Under the pieces are notes generated by a model that did no database searches, was not told the origin of the DNA, and saw nothing but the letters and a program-made list of their open reading frames with translations. DNA of 64,000 nucleotides from DATKHR01 sp035939575 (GTDB lineage: Bacteria; Acidobacteriota; Vicinamibacteria; Vicinamibacterales; CAVVIG01). Positions within the stretch are counted from its first letter, which is position 1. The number at the start of each line of letters is the position of its first letter. The position numbers were made by a program, and so were the translations under genes. Location of the stretch: positions 1 to 64,000 of the forward strand of contig DASZFS010000500.1 of the NCBI GenBank assembly GCA_035939575.1, in the 5' to 3' direction. Shown piece after piece: positions 7,915-15,908 of the stretch.

Positions 7915-9447
7915 ATGCAGGAGAGCGTCCTCGTCGCCGGCAAGGCCCACGCGGAGTCGGTGGACCCCGATGATCGCGTCCTGCTCGGCGCGGTTCGTCC
8001 ACCGGATTGGGTCAATCCTGAACCGCGCGGCACCTACGACCTGATCGTACTAGGAGGCGGCACCGCCGGATTGGTGAGCGCCGTCGGGGCGGCGGGCCTC
8101 GGCGCCCGTGTGGCGTTGATCGAGCGGCATCGCCTCGGTGGCGATTGTCTCAACACCGGATGTGTCCCCTCGAAGGCCCTGCTGCGCTCAGCTCGCACCA
8201 TCGGCGAGGCGCGGCGGGCGCTGGATCTTGGCGTTCGCGTGCAGGGAGTCGATCCGGATTTCCCGGCCGTGATGCGCCGGATGCGCAAGCAGCGGGCTCG
8301 CCTCAGTCCGAACGACTCGGCGCGCCGACTCCAGCAGGCTGGTATCGACGTCTTCTTCGGAAGCGGTCGATTCACGAGCGCTCGAGTGATTGAAGTTGAC
8401 GCGCGCTCGCTGCGGTTCAATCGGGCCGTGATCGCGACCGGCACCAGACCCAGCGCACTCTCCGTGCCCGGTCTCGACACGATTCCCACGCTGACCAACG
8501 AAACGCTCTTCGACTTGACCGAGTTACCGCGCCGTCTGCTCATCGTCGGGGCGGGACCGATCGGTTGCGAAATGGCGCAGGCCTTTGCCCGCTTCGGGAG
8601 CGCGGTCACTCTGTTTGATCAGGCGCCCCGGATCCTGCCGAACGAAGATGAAGACGCCGCCGCCATCGTCGAGCGCCGGCTTCGAGATGATGGTGTGCGT
8701 GTTGAGCTGAGCGTGATGCTGACTGCCGCGATGCAGCACGGCGAGGGGGCTCGTCTCCAGTATCACCGCGCAAGCGGCGCTGAAGGTGGACAGGTCGATG
8801 GCGATCGTGTTCTGGTCGCGACCGGACGCACCGCCAACGTAGAAGGGCTGGGCCTGGAGACTGCGAACGTCGCTGTGTCGAAGGATGGCGTCGTGGTCAA
8901 CGATTTCCTGCGGACGTCGAACCGGCGCGTCTACGCGGCGGGGGACGTGTGCTCGCACCTCAAGTTCACCCATCTTGCCGACGCCACGGCGCGCATCGTG
9001 GTTCAGAACGCCCTGTTCTATGGGCGCCGGCGCGCCAGTGCGCTGGTGACCCCATGGTGCACCTATACGGATCCCGAGGTCGCGCACGTCGGCCTCTCCG
9101 GGTCGGAGTCGCGGAGCAGGGGACGGCGTGTGGACACGATCACGATTCCGTTGACCGAAGTCGATCGCGCGGTTCTGGACGAAGAGACCGACGGGTTCGT
9201 CCGCGTCCACCACGAGCGCGGGCGGCTGCTCGGCTGTACGATCGTCGCCTCGCACGCGGGTGAGATCATCGGCGAGGTCGCCTTTGCGATGACCCGGGGC
9301 GGAACACTATCTGACCTGTCCGCCACGATTCACCCGTATCCCACGCAAGCGAATGCCCTCCATCAGGCGGGCGATCAGTATCGCCGCTCTCTGTTGACGC
9401 CGCGCGTTCGCTCATGGATGGAAAGGTATTTCCGTTGGACCCGATGA
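7915..9447 (+). CDS. FAD-dependent pyridine nucleotide-disulfide oxidoreductase (MerA/Lpd-like)
   Basis: 510 residues from the ATG at 7915. The longer frame upstream only overlaps the ATPase gene. Residues 45-60 (IVLGGGTAGLVSAVGA) bind FAD, GDCLNTGCVPSK near 77-88 holds the redox-active CxxxxC pair, GAGPIGCEMAQAF is the NAD(P)H fold, and VYAAGDVC closes the FAD site. The C-terminus has HPYPTQAN with the catalytic His but no extra Cys pair, so it is not a true mercuric reductase. Such enzymes often sit with TVP38 and arsenosugar genes, as here, and I infer a role in that cluster's redox chemistry. Its last 36 bases overlap the convergent sterol-desaturase gene. Confidence 0.9.
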   Translation: MQESVLVAGKAHAESVDPDDRVLLGAVRPPDWVNPEPRGTYDLIVLGGGTAGLVSAVGAAGLGARVALIERHRLGGDCLNTGCVPSKALLRSARTIGEARRALDLGVRVQGVDPDFPAVMRRMRKQRARLSPNDSARRLQQAGIDVFFGSGRFTSARVIEVDARSLRFNRAVIATGTRPSALSVPGLDTIPTLTNETLFDLTELPRRLLIVGAGPIGCEMAQAFARFGSAVTLFDQAPRILPNEDEDAAAIVERRLRDDGVRVELSVMLTAAMQHGEGARLQYHRASGAEGGQVDGDRVLVATGRTANVEGLGLETANVAVSKDGVVVNDFLRTSNRRVYAAGDVCSHLKFTHLADATARIVVQNALFYGRRRASALVTPWCTYTDPEVAHVGLSGSESRSRGRRVDTITIPLTEVDRAVLDEETDGFVRVHHERGRLLGCTIVASHAGEIIGEVAFAMTRGGTLSDLSATIHPYPTQANALHQAGDQYRRSLLTPRVRSWMERYFRWTR

Positions 9448-10272
9448 CGCGGGCCAGTACGGCTTCTGAGGGCCGAAAGGCAGGGCCAGCATCTTCGGCA
9501 GCGTGACGTCCGCCGGATCGTTCAAGGCGGGCACACCGACGGTGACCTTGCGGCGCGGGGCAGCGGCCCGGAAAGTGCCGTGCAGCCAGTCCCACACGGT
9601 CAACCCGCTGGACCAGTTGGAGTTGGTCTCGTCCCAGACGACCGAGTGGTGAATCCCGTGCATGCGTGGGGTCACGAGCAGAAGGCCCAATCGGCGCTCC
9701 AGCGCCCACGGAATCTCCACGTTCGAATGGTGAAAAAGGATCGAGATCAGGAGCCCCGTCTGCCAGATCGAGAGCGGCAGAGGTGCGACGCCGATGCAAA
9801 GGACTTGAGCGGTGCGCCAGACCGTGGAGGCAATCAGCTCGCCAAAATGAATGCGCACCGCGGTTGAGGCGTCCAGGTCGAGGTCGACGTGGTGCACGGC
9901 GTGGAAACGCCACAGGAACGGCACACGGTGCGTCAGTACGTGCCAGATATACAGGGTGTAGTCCATCAGAAGCACGGCGCAGGCAACCTCGAGCCACATC
10001 GGGAGCCGCAGGCGCTTCAGAAGGCCCCCCTGCCGCCGTTCAACGAGCGCGGCAATCCGCCACACGATCGGCGCCTCGACGACGTGGATGGCCGCCGCGC
10101 CAAGTGCGGCGATCGCGAGATTGCGGCTGGTATGTGGCACCGCCGGTTCAACCGGGCGCCGCAGCGGGCGGCGCCGCTCGAGAATGCTGATCACCAGGAA
10201 CGTTCCAGCCACGAGACAGCCGGAGAGCCACGGCGACAGCGGCGACGCGGTGCGTTTTGTTAGACTCGCCAT
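9412..10272 (-). CDS. Sterol desaturase/fatty acid hydroxylase family membrane protein
   Basis: 286 residues from the ATG at 10272. It is an integral membrane di-iron oxygenase of the sterol desaturase superfamily: the histidine boxes HVLTH, HAVHH and HGIHH are all present and correctly spaced between hydrophobic segments (about 15-35, 50-75, 95-115, 155-180). Substrate could be a sterol, hopanoid, carotenoid or alkylglycerol lipid; sequence does not decide. The gene lies on the opposite strand inside an otherwise arsenosugar-type neighbourhood. Its start is only six bases from the start of the divergent TVP38 gene, leaving no normal promoter space. The 3' end runs 36 bases into the oxidoreductase gene. 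Confidence 0.88.
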   Translation of the reverse strand: MASLTKRTASPLSPWLSGCLVAGTFLVISILERRRPLRRPVEPAVPHTSRNLAIAALGAAAIHVVEAPIVWRIAALVERRQGGLLKRLRLPMWLEVACAVLLMDYTLYIWHVLTHRVPFLWRFHAVHHVDLDLDASTAVRIHFGELIASTVWRTAQVLCIGVAPLPLSIWQTGLLISILFHHSNVEIPWALERRLGLLLVTPRMHGIHHSVVWDETNSNWSSGLTVWDWLHGTFRAAAPRRKVTVGVPALNDPADVTLPKMLALPFGPQKPYWPASSGPTEIPFHP

Positions 10273-10278
10273 TCGCGT

Positions 10279-10905
10279 ATGGTGAATATTGGCGGAGTCG
10301 TCGCAGCGCTGCTGACTCGTGTGCAGCAGATTGGTCCGTGGGGCGCGGTGGTGCTTGGCGCTGCGTACGTGCCGGCTGCTATTCTCTTTGTCCCTGGCTC
10401 GCTCTTGACGCTCGGCGCCGGATTCTTGTTTGGTCCGGTCAAAGGCACCGTCGTCGTGTCGCTCGGCAGCACGGCCGGCGCGGCAGCGGCCTTCATCGTC
10501 GCGCGCCGCGTGGCTCGCGATTGGGTGTTGAGGCACATCGCTGGCCGGCCGAAGTTGGCCGCCGTGAGCGATGCCGTCGAGCACGACGCGTTCAAGGTCA
10601 TCCTCCTGACGCGGCTATCCCCCGTGTTTCCATTCAACGTGCTCAACTACGCGTTCGGGCTGACCTCGGTCCGATTCAGCTCGTACATCCTCGCGTCGTG
10701 GCTCGGGATGCTTCCCGGCACGATCATGTACGTGCTGCTCGGATCCGCGGCGGGGAATCTGGCCGCTTTGTTATCTGGCGACGTGCCTCGCTCGTCGGGG
10801 CAGCCGGCGCTGCTCGTCATCGGTCTTGTCGCGGCGCTCGCCGTCGCCGTGATGGTCGGACGTTCCGCGCGTCGTGCACTCGATCGCCTGGTCACGGAAC
10901 CCTGA
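10279..10905 (+). CDS. TVP38/TMEM64 family membrane protein
   Basis: 208 residues with four to six membrane spans. The SNARE-associated (DedA-like) domain is recognisable: VPGSLLTLGAGFLFGPVKG, then LGSTAGAAAAFIVAR, then LTRLSPVFPFNVLNYAFGLT with the conserved R-x-x-P, and LGMLPGTIMYVLLGS. Family members are thought to move lipids or small solutes across the inner membrane; the exact substrate is unknown. In arsenosugar clusters TVP38 genes are common neighbours. The ATG at 10279 is almost back to back with the divergent desaturase start. An in-frame GTG at 10321 follows a GGCGGAG sequence, but that spacing is too long to favour it. Confidence 0.87.
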   Translation: MVNIGGVVAALLTRVQQIGPWGAVVLGAAYVPAAILFVPGSLLTLGAGFLFGPVKGTVVVSLGSTAGAAAAFIVARRVARDWVLRHIAGRPKLAAVSDAVEHDAFKVILLTRLSPVFPFNVLNYAFGLTSVRFSSYILASWLGMLPGTIMYVLLGSAAGNLAALLSGDVPRSSGQPALLVIGLVAALAVAVMVGRSARRALDRLVTEP

Positions 10906-10909
10906 CGAT

Positions 10910-11605
10910 TCACCGTGGGGCTCGCGTGACGCGCGACCTGACGCCCGGGGGCGCGGATGCCAGCCACGCCTGAGTATGACGCGCGGTCCCGTCCCCCCGT
11001 TCCGACTCATCGTAGACGCGACGCAAATCGGCCTCGGTATCCACATCGTACCAGGTGGGCAGCAGTGTGACCGGAACGCCCAGCGAGTGGGCCGCCGTGA
11101 GCGTCTGTGAGAAGACCCGGGCTGTTCCCCAGGGAATGTTCGCGAACAGCGCCGAATGCGGGTGATTCAGCCCGATCAGGTAGTAGCCGCCATCCTCAGC
11201 CGGGCCGAGCACGAGGCCGTTCGGTGAGCGCGCCAGTGCGTCGACCGCCCCGGTCACGTGCGTTGCTGGCAGCGTCGGCAGATCCGATCCGACGAGGACG
11301 ACGCCGTCGAATCCAGACGCCAGGAGGTCTTGGATACCGGCCAGCATGCGGTCGCCGAGACTGTCGCCTCGCTGCGGGAGCACCGCGCCGGTGAAGGGGA
11401 TGAGCGCCTGCACTTCGGACACGGCATGCGGCGGCGTGTACAGCACCGCCTTGTCCACCGCAATATCCGCGAGGCGATCGAGGGTGTCCCTGAGCAAGGC
11501 CTCCCGCAAACCCTCTGCGTCGCGCACGCCCAGCGACTCGATCAACCGCGATTTTCCGAACGCGCTCGGCGCCCGGGCCATGACCGCGACGACCGGCCGC
11601 ATCAT
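10910..11605 (-). CDS. rSAM/selenodomain-associated transferase 1 (DUF2064, TIGR04282-type)
   Basis: 231 residues from the ATG at 11605, which overlaps the stop of the upstream transferase 2 gene (ATGA). It is a CofC/MobA-like nucleotidyl or glycosyl transferase: VAVMARAPSAFGKSRL at the N-terminus, VVLVGSDLPTLPATHV in the middle, and GPAEDGGYYLIGL, the diagnostic family stretch. The C-terminal TWYDVDTEADLRR is also typical. These proteins accompany radical SAM ArsS in arsenosugar biosynthesis clusters and probably build the sugar or nucleotide moiety; biochemical proof for this member is lacking. It ends four bases from the convergent TVP38 stop and is translationally coupled to transferase 2. 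Confidence 0.9.
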   Translation of the reverse strand: MMRPVVAVMARAPSAFGKSRLIESLGVRDAEGLREALLRDTLDRLADIAVDKAVLYTPPHAVSEVQALIPFTGAVLPQRGDSLGDRMLAGIQDLLASGFDGVVLVGSDLPTLPATHVTGAVDALARSPNGLVLGPAEDGGYYLIGLNHPHSALFANIPWGTARVFSQTLTAAHSLGVPVTLLPTWYDVDTEADLRRVYDESERGDGTARHTQAWLASAPPGVRSRVTRAPR

Positions 11606-12375
11606 CGCCGCGCCCCACGGTTGTAGCGACGGGCGAGTCGCGCGGGCGGGAGTCCGGCAAAAAACAGGAGAACGAGCACGGCGTTCTCGAGCGAGCGGCG
11701 CAGCCACCCGTCGCGTTCCCACCGGCGCGGCGAGGTCACCGCCGGCACCCGCAGGTGATCGAGCCTGCCTCGCTTCCGGAGGCGCACGACGAAATCCACA
11801 TCCTCCATGAGCGGCAGTTCCCGGAAGGCGCCCAGGTCTTCGAAGACCGCGCGCCGCACGAACAGGGCCTGGTCGCCGTATGGCAAGTTGAAGAGGCGGA
11901 CCCTCACTCGAACTCCCCACTCGATCCACCGCGCCCACCACGCGGGTGTGTCCAGTCGGAACGCGAAGCTTCCACCCACGCTCTCGGGTCTCGCGTCGAC
12001 CGCGCGCAAAGCCTCAATCCAGTCGTCACCCAGCCGCGTGTCGGCGTGCAGGAAAAGCAGCCAACGGCCCTGCCCCTCGCGGGCGCCGCGGTTCATCTGC
12101 GCGCCACGGCCGGGCGGCGATTGGATCCACATCACGTCAGTGTTCATGACGCGAAGCCGCGCCCTGGCGGATTCGTCGGATTCGTCCGGCTCGCCGCCGT
12201 CGACGACGACGATCTCCACGGCCCGATTGTGTTGAAGCCCCGGCAGAACCGATGCGAGCGCGGCTGTATCGTCGAGCACGGGAATGACGATGGTGACCAG
12301 TGGGTCGTCTCTGGAATCCACGTGTCTGCGGGCCTCCTCTGTCGAGCTCTTGCGTTCTGCTCGTGTGCGTGGCAC
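11602..12375 (-). CDS. rSAM/selenodomain-associated glycosyltransferase 2 (GT2, TIGR04283-type)
   Basis: 257 residues from the ATG at 12375, preceded by a GGAG site. A GTG at 12321 behind an AGGAGG is an alternative that would shorten it to 239 residues. The GT2 fold is clear: VTIVIPVLDDTAALASVL, IVVVDGGEPDE, then SPPGRGAQMNRGA and LLFLHADTRLGDDW, where HADT supplies the DxD-like metal site. YGDQALFVRR and LMEDVDFVVRLRKRG complete the acceptor side. This is the second sugar transferase found beside ArsS. It overlaps transferase 1 by four bases. Its start is 22 bases from the divergent peroxidase-like gene, so the two arms of the cluster are transcribed in opposite directions. Confidence 0.92.
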   Translation of the reverse strand: MPRTRAERKSSTEEARRHVDSRDDPLVTIVIPVLDDTAALASVLPGLQHNRAVEIVVVDGGEPDESDESARARLRVMNTDVMWIQSPPGRGAQMNRGAREGQGRWLLFLHADTRLGDDWIEALRAVDARPESVGGSFAFRLDTPAWWARWIEWGVRVRVRLFNLPYGDQALFVRRAVFEDLGAFRELPLMEDVDFVVRLRKRGRLDHLRVPAVTSPRRWERDGWLRRSLENAVLVLLFFAGLPPARLARRYNRGARR

Positions 12376-12397
12376 GCTGGCGCTCCAGGGGGACCGC

Positions 12398-12733
12398 GTG
12401 GCCGATCACTACTACGACAATGAGCATCTTGCTCGTTTTTCAGACATTGGCAAGAACAGTCCTGAGCTGGCGGCGAAGTTCTTCGACTGGTATAACGCGG
12501 TGTTCGCCGACGGCGCGCTCTCGGCCCGGGAGAAATCGATTATCGCCCTCGCCGTGGCGCATGCGGTGCAGTGTCCATACTGCATCGACGCGTACAGCCG
12601 GGGCGCCCTTGAGCAGGGCGCGGATCTCGACCAGATGACCGAGGCGGTCCACGTGGCCGCGGCGATCCGCGGAGGCGCCTCCCTTGTCCATGGTGTGCAG
12701 ATGCGTAGCCACGCGACGAAGATCGGCATGTAG
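12398..12733 (+). CDS. Arsenosugar biosynthesis-associated peroxidase-like protein (AhpD/CMD fold)
   Basis: 111 residues from the GTG at 12398, chosen because AGGGGGA lies just ahead and the family starts at this point (VADHYYDNEHLARF). The longer frame upstream overlaps the GT2 gene. It is a single carboxymuconolactone-decarboxylase/AhpD domain with the redox motif QCPYCIDAYSRGA (CxxC plus downstream residues) in the second half. Relatives next to ArsS sometimes carry selenocysteine; here both positions are ordinary Cys codons. Probably a cytoplasmic thiol redox protein serving ArsS or arsenic chemistry. Its stop codon lies in the first copy of a 15-base tandem repeat that leads into arsS. 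Confidence 0.88.
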   Translation: MADHYYDNEHLARFSDIGKNSPELAAKFFDWYNAVFADGALSAREKSIIALAVAHAVQCPYCIDAYSRGALEQGADLDQMTEAVHVAAAIRGGASLVHGVQMRSHATKIGM

Positions 12734-12760
12734 GCAGAAGGACCGTAGGCAGAAGGACCG
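12731..12760 (+). repeat. 15-base perfect tandem repeat carrying a stop codon and SD sequence
   Basis: TAGGCAGAAGGACCG occurs twice in direct succession (12731-12745, 12746-12760). The first copy supplies the stop codon of the peroxidase-like gene. Each copy contains AGAAGGA, a Shine-Dalgarno-like site; the second lies seven bases before the arsS ATG at 12764. It looks like a recent duplication of the intergenic junction. Confidence 0.95.
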
Positions 12761-12763
12761 ACG

Positions 12764-13807
12764 ATGGACGTTTCCCTGAGCGCCCGGAGGCTGCCGCTCG
12801 CTGACCTGGGCGCGCGGGGGCAGCTGATCCAGGCGATCCCACTCACGCTCGAATTCGACGAGGCGGTCGCGCGAGCTGGCGCGCCTGTGACGCCGCGTCG
12901 AATCGACGTGCTCCAGATCAACGTCGGCAAATTGTGCAATCAGACCTGCCGTCATTGTCACGTCGACGCGGGGCCGGACCGGCGCGAGATCATGACGCGC
13001 GACACGATGGAACTGTGCCTGGCCGCGCTCGAACGAACGACCATCCGGACAGTCGACATCACGGGCGGGGCGCCCGAGTTGAACCCGAATTTCCGGTGGC
13101 TCGTCGAAGAATGCCGGAGGCGCGGCTGCCACGTCATCGATCGGTGCAACCTCACCGTTCTCGAGCTGCCGTCCCAGCATGACCTGGTCCCGTTCTTTGC
13201 ACGACATCAGGTCGAGGTCGTCTGCTCGTTGCCGCATTACCGCGCTTCCGGTACCGACCGTCAGCGCGGGCAGGGCGTGTATGACAAGTCCATCGCTGCG
13301 TTGCAACGCTTGAACGCGGCCGGCTACGGCGGCGGGACGTCCGGCCTCCGGCTCGTGCTCGTCACCAATCCGGTCGGGGCCTTCCTTCCCGGCTCTCAGC
13401 CCGCGCTCGAGGCCGAGTGGAAACGTGAGCTGTGGCGGCTGCACCAGATCCGCTTCGATGCGCTCTACTGCATCACGAACATGCCGATCGGCCGGTTTCT
13501 TGAATGGCTGGACGAGTCAGGGAATCTCGAGGCATACATGGCGCGCCTCGTCACGGCGTTCAATCCGGCATCCGTCGACGGGCTCATGTGCCGCAACATG
13601 ATTTCGGTCGGGTGGGACGGACAGCTGTACGATTGCGATTTCAACCAGATGCTCGGGCTGTCGACTGCGGGCAGCGCGCCTCGCCACATCCGCGACTTTC
13701 AGCTCGACGCGCTCGAGCGGCGTTCAATCGTTGTGGGGCGCCATTGTTTCGGCTGTACCGCCGGCGCAGGCTCGAGCTGTGGCGGCGCGACGACAGCAAA
13801 AGGATAG
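12764..13807 (+). CDS. arsS: Arsenosugar biosynthesis radical SAM protein ArsS
   Basis: 347 residues. Near residue 60 the motif LCNQTCRHCHVDAGP gives the CxxxCxxC cluster of radical SAM enzymes in the form typical of ArsS. DITGGAPELNPNFRWLVE follows (GGE-like motif). The C-terminal DUF3641 part contains MCRNMISVGWDGQLYDCDFNQ and a Cys-rich end, HCFGCTAGAGSSCGGA, where homologues may hold selenocysteine. ArsS is thought to form the 5'-deoxyadenosyl-arsenic bond in arsenosugar synthesis, acting on methylated arsenic. No methyltransferase ArsM is found in the window, so methylated substrate must come from elsewhere. The stop is two bases before the DUF1499 gene. Confidence 0.95.
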   Translation: MDVSLSARRLPLADLGARGQLIQAIPLTLEFDEAVARAGAPVTPRRIDVLQINVGKLCNQTCRHCHVDAGPDRREIMTRDTMELCLAALERTTIRTVDITGGAPELNPNFRWLVEECRRRGCHVIDRCNLTVLELPSQHDLVPFFARHQVEVVCSLPHYRASGTDRQRGQGVYDKSIAALQRLNAAGYGGGTSGLRLVLVTNPVGAFLPGSQPALEAEWKRELWRLHQIRFDALYCITNMPIGRFLEWLDESGNLEAYMARLVTAFNPASVDGLMCRNMISVGWDGQLYDCDFNQMLGLSTAGSAPRHIRDFQLDALERRSIVVGRHCFGCTAGAGSSCGGATTAKG

Positions 13808-13809
13808 AC

Positions 13810-14532
13810 ATGAAGTACGGATTCATCCTGGCGATGACCTCCGCGGTCGCGCTCGTCCTCACACCGTTGGTGTACCGCTCGCACCTCGTCGGACTCTCCG
13901 CGCTGCTGCTCGTGCCGATCGCCCTGATCATCGCCCTCGCCGCCGTCGTCGTGTCGATCGCCGGCATCGTGGCGACACGACGCCGGCAAGGTCCTGAAGG
14001 CATAGGAAAAGGGATCCGCGCCCTGGTCGTGGCCCTCGCGGTGCTGATGTTCCCCGTGGTCCTCATTGTCAACGGACGTGGAACGGCGCCGATCCATGAT
14101 GTGACGACCGACACGCTCGACCCTCCGACATTCGTCGCCGTGTTGCCGATTCGCGTGCAAACCGGCGCGCTCAATCCCGTCGAGTATGGCGGACCGCGCG
14201 TCGCGGCGCTTCAGCAGCAGACCTTCCCAGACCTCAAACCGCTTCGACTGGACGTGCCGCCACAGACGGCGTTCGACCGGGCGTTGGGGGAAGTCCTCGC
14301 GATGGGCTGGGAGGTCGTCGCATCCGATTCGACGGCCGGCCGAATCGAGGCCACGGACACGACGCTGTTGTTCGGGTTCAAGGACGATGTCGTGGTGCGC
14401 GTGCGGCCGGACGGGAGCGGCAGCCTGATCGACGTCCGATCCCTGTCCAGGGTCGGCGGCGGCGATCTTGGAACGAACGCGAAGCGGGTCCGCGCATATC
14501 TACGGCGGCTCGCCGAGACTCGCGCCCGGTAA
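13810..14532 (+). CDS. DUF1499 membrane protein
   Basis: 240 residues from the ATG at 13810, two bases after the arsS stop, so almost certainly co-transcribed. Three hydrophobic segments (about 5-22, 30-55, 70-92) are followed by a soluble DUF1499 domain: AFDRALGEVLAMGWEVVASD, RIEATDTTLLFGFKDDVVVR, then IDVRSLSRVGGGDLGTNAKR, which is the conserved C-terminal signature. The domain probably faces the periplasm. Function of DUF1499 is unknown. Its position as the last gene after arsS suggests, without proving, a link to the arsenosugar cluster. The convergent serine hydrolase ends 13 bases beyond. Confidence 0.88.
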   Translation: MKYGFILAMTSAVALVLTPLVYRSHLVGLSALLLVPIALIIALAAVVVSIAGIVATRRRQGPEGIGKGIRALVVALAVLMFPVVLIVNGRGTAPIHDVTTDTLDPPTFVAVLPIRVQTGALNPVEYGGPRVAALQQQTFPDLKPLRLDVPPQTAFDRALGEVLAMGWEVVASDSTAGRIEATDTTLLFGFKDDVVVRVRPDGSGSLIDVRSLSRVGGGDLGTNAKRVRAYLRRLAETRAR

Positions 14533-14545
14533 TCGGCCGACGCGC

Positions 14546-15880
14546 TCAGCGTGTCGCGGCCGTTCCCGACTTCGCCGGTTGGACGAGCGCCTGGTACACG
14601 AGCGACCGCCACTTGTAGTGCAGGTCCGATGTGCCGCCGTAGTTCGAGAGCTGTGCCAGGAAGATCGCCGACAGCCCCTCGACAGGATCGCCCATATACC
14701 GTGTGAAGTAGGCGCTTCGATACCCGAAGTCTCCAGGAGAACCGAGCTCGGGTGACTTCGCGAGATCAAGCGTCAGCTCGAAGCCGTATCCGAAACCCAG
14801 CTGGCCGAACCCCGGGTTCTCGTACGTGTTCCCGACGTGGTTCGTCATCATCAGCTGCACGGTCTTCGGGCTGAGGAGCCGCACGCCGTCGAGCTCGCCG
14901 CCGTTCACGAGCAGCTGCACCATTCGCAGGTAGTCGCGGGCCGTCGACAGCAGGCCGCCGCCCGAGGAGAACGCGACTCTTGGGCCGTCCACGTAGTCGC
15001 CCTGTCCCTGGAAGCCCTTGCCCCCGGCGCGTGTGAGTCCGCCTGATGGCTGCGCCGCGTACAACACCGCGAATCGGCCGACTTTCTCCTTCGGTAGATA
15101 GAACGACGTGTCGGTCATCTTCAGCGGGTCGAAGACCCGCGTCTGGAAAAACTTGTCGAGACTCATGCCCGACACATTCTCGACGAGGACGCCGAGCACG
15201 TCGGTGGCGAAGCCGTTCTCGTACTTCTCGCCCGGTTGCGACGTGAACGGCACCTGCGTCAGCTGATCGATCACGACGCGCATCGGCTCCGTTTTGTGCG
15301 CGAAGTAGAACGTCTGCAGATCGAGCGGCGCGTAGGTTGCCGCCAGATAGCGCGGCGGGTAGCCCATGCCGGCCTGCTTGGTCAGCAGGTCGTGGATCGT
15401 GATCTCGCGCCTGGCCGGCACGACGGTGAAGGCCGGCGTGCCCGCGGGCGCATTCGCGGGCGCCGGCACCGCGACGGTCGTCTTCTTGAACGACGGAATG
15501 TATTTCGACACCGGGTCGCTGACGAGAAGCTTGCCTTCTTCCATCAGCATCATCACAGCGATTGACGTCGGCGTTTTCGTCATCGACGCCACGCGAAAGA
15601 TCGTGTCCGTCTTCATCCGGATGCCGGCCTCGCGATCCTGACACCCGTACGCCTTGAGGTGCACGAGCTGTCCGTGGCGCATGATCATCGTGACCGCGCC
15701 GGCCAGCCGCCCTTCATCGACGGCGCCCTGCATCACCGCGTCGAGACGCCCCAGGCGCTCACGGGAGAACCCAGCCGCTTCGGGTGCCGGGGCGACCGGT
15801 TCTTTCGACGTGATCGCCGAAGCGGACAGCACGACCAGCGCGAGTACGGCGGCCAGGCTTGCCGGTCTCTTCTGAGGCAT
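14546..15880 (-). CDS. Secreted serine hydrolase of the class C beta-lactamase family
   Basis: 444 residues from the ATG at 15880, which has AAGGAG seven bases upstream; a longer frame to 15943 lacks a ribosome site. A signal peptide (LAAVLALVVLSASAITS) leads into the DD-peptidase/beta-lactamase fold. VASMTKTPTS near residue 99 contains the SxxK nucleophile, and KYENGFATDVLG supplies the YxN motif. Such proteins are usually esterases or peptidases rather than antibiotic resistance enzymes. It is the third gene of an apparent operon with the TonB receptor (17055-19877) and the MauE/thioredoxin protein, 28 bases after the latter, suggesting a role in processing what the receptor imports. Confidence 0.9.
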   Translation of the reverse strand: MPQKRPASLAAVLALVVLSASAITSKEPVAPAPEAAGFSRERLGRLDAVMQGAVDEGRLAGAVTMIMRHGQLVHLKAYGCQDREAGIRMKTDTIFRVASMTKTPTSIAVMMLMEEGKLLVSDPVSKYIPSFKKTTVAVPAPANAPAGTPAFTVVPARREITIHDLLTKQAGMGYPPRYLAATYAPLDLQTFYFAHKTEPMRVVIDQLTQVPFTSQPGEKYENGFATDVLGVLVENVSGMSLDKFFQTRVFDPLKMTDTSFYLPKEKVGRFAVLYAAQPSGGLTRAGGKGFQGQGDYVDGPRVAFSSGGGLLSTARDYLRMVQLLVNGGELDGVRLLSPKTVQLMMTNHVGNTYENPGFGQLGFGYGFELTLDLAKSPELGSPGDFGYRSAYFTRYMGDPVEGLSAIFLAQLSNYGGTSDLHYKWRSLVYQALVQPAKSGTAATR

Positions 15881-15908
15881 CGGACGCTCCTTCGATACGC
15901 GATTGGTG

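Noticed and set aside
7915..9447. True mercuric reductase
   Set aside because: No C-terminal Cys pair, no N-terminal metal-binding domain and no mer genes nearby.
14546..15880. Antibiotic-resistance beta-lactamase
   Set aside because: SxxK and YxN are present, but size and operon context fit the broad serine hydrolase family; no evidence for drug hydrolysis.
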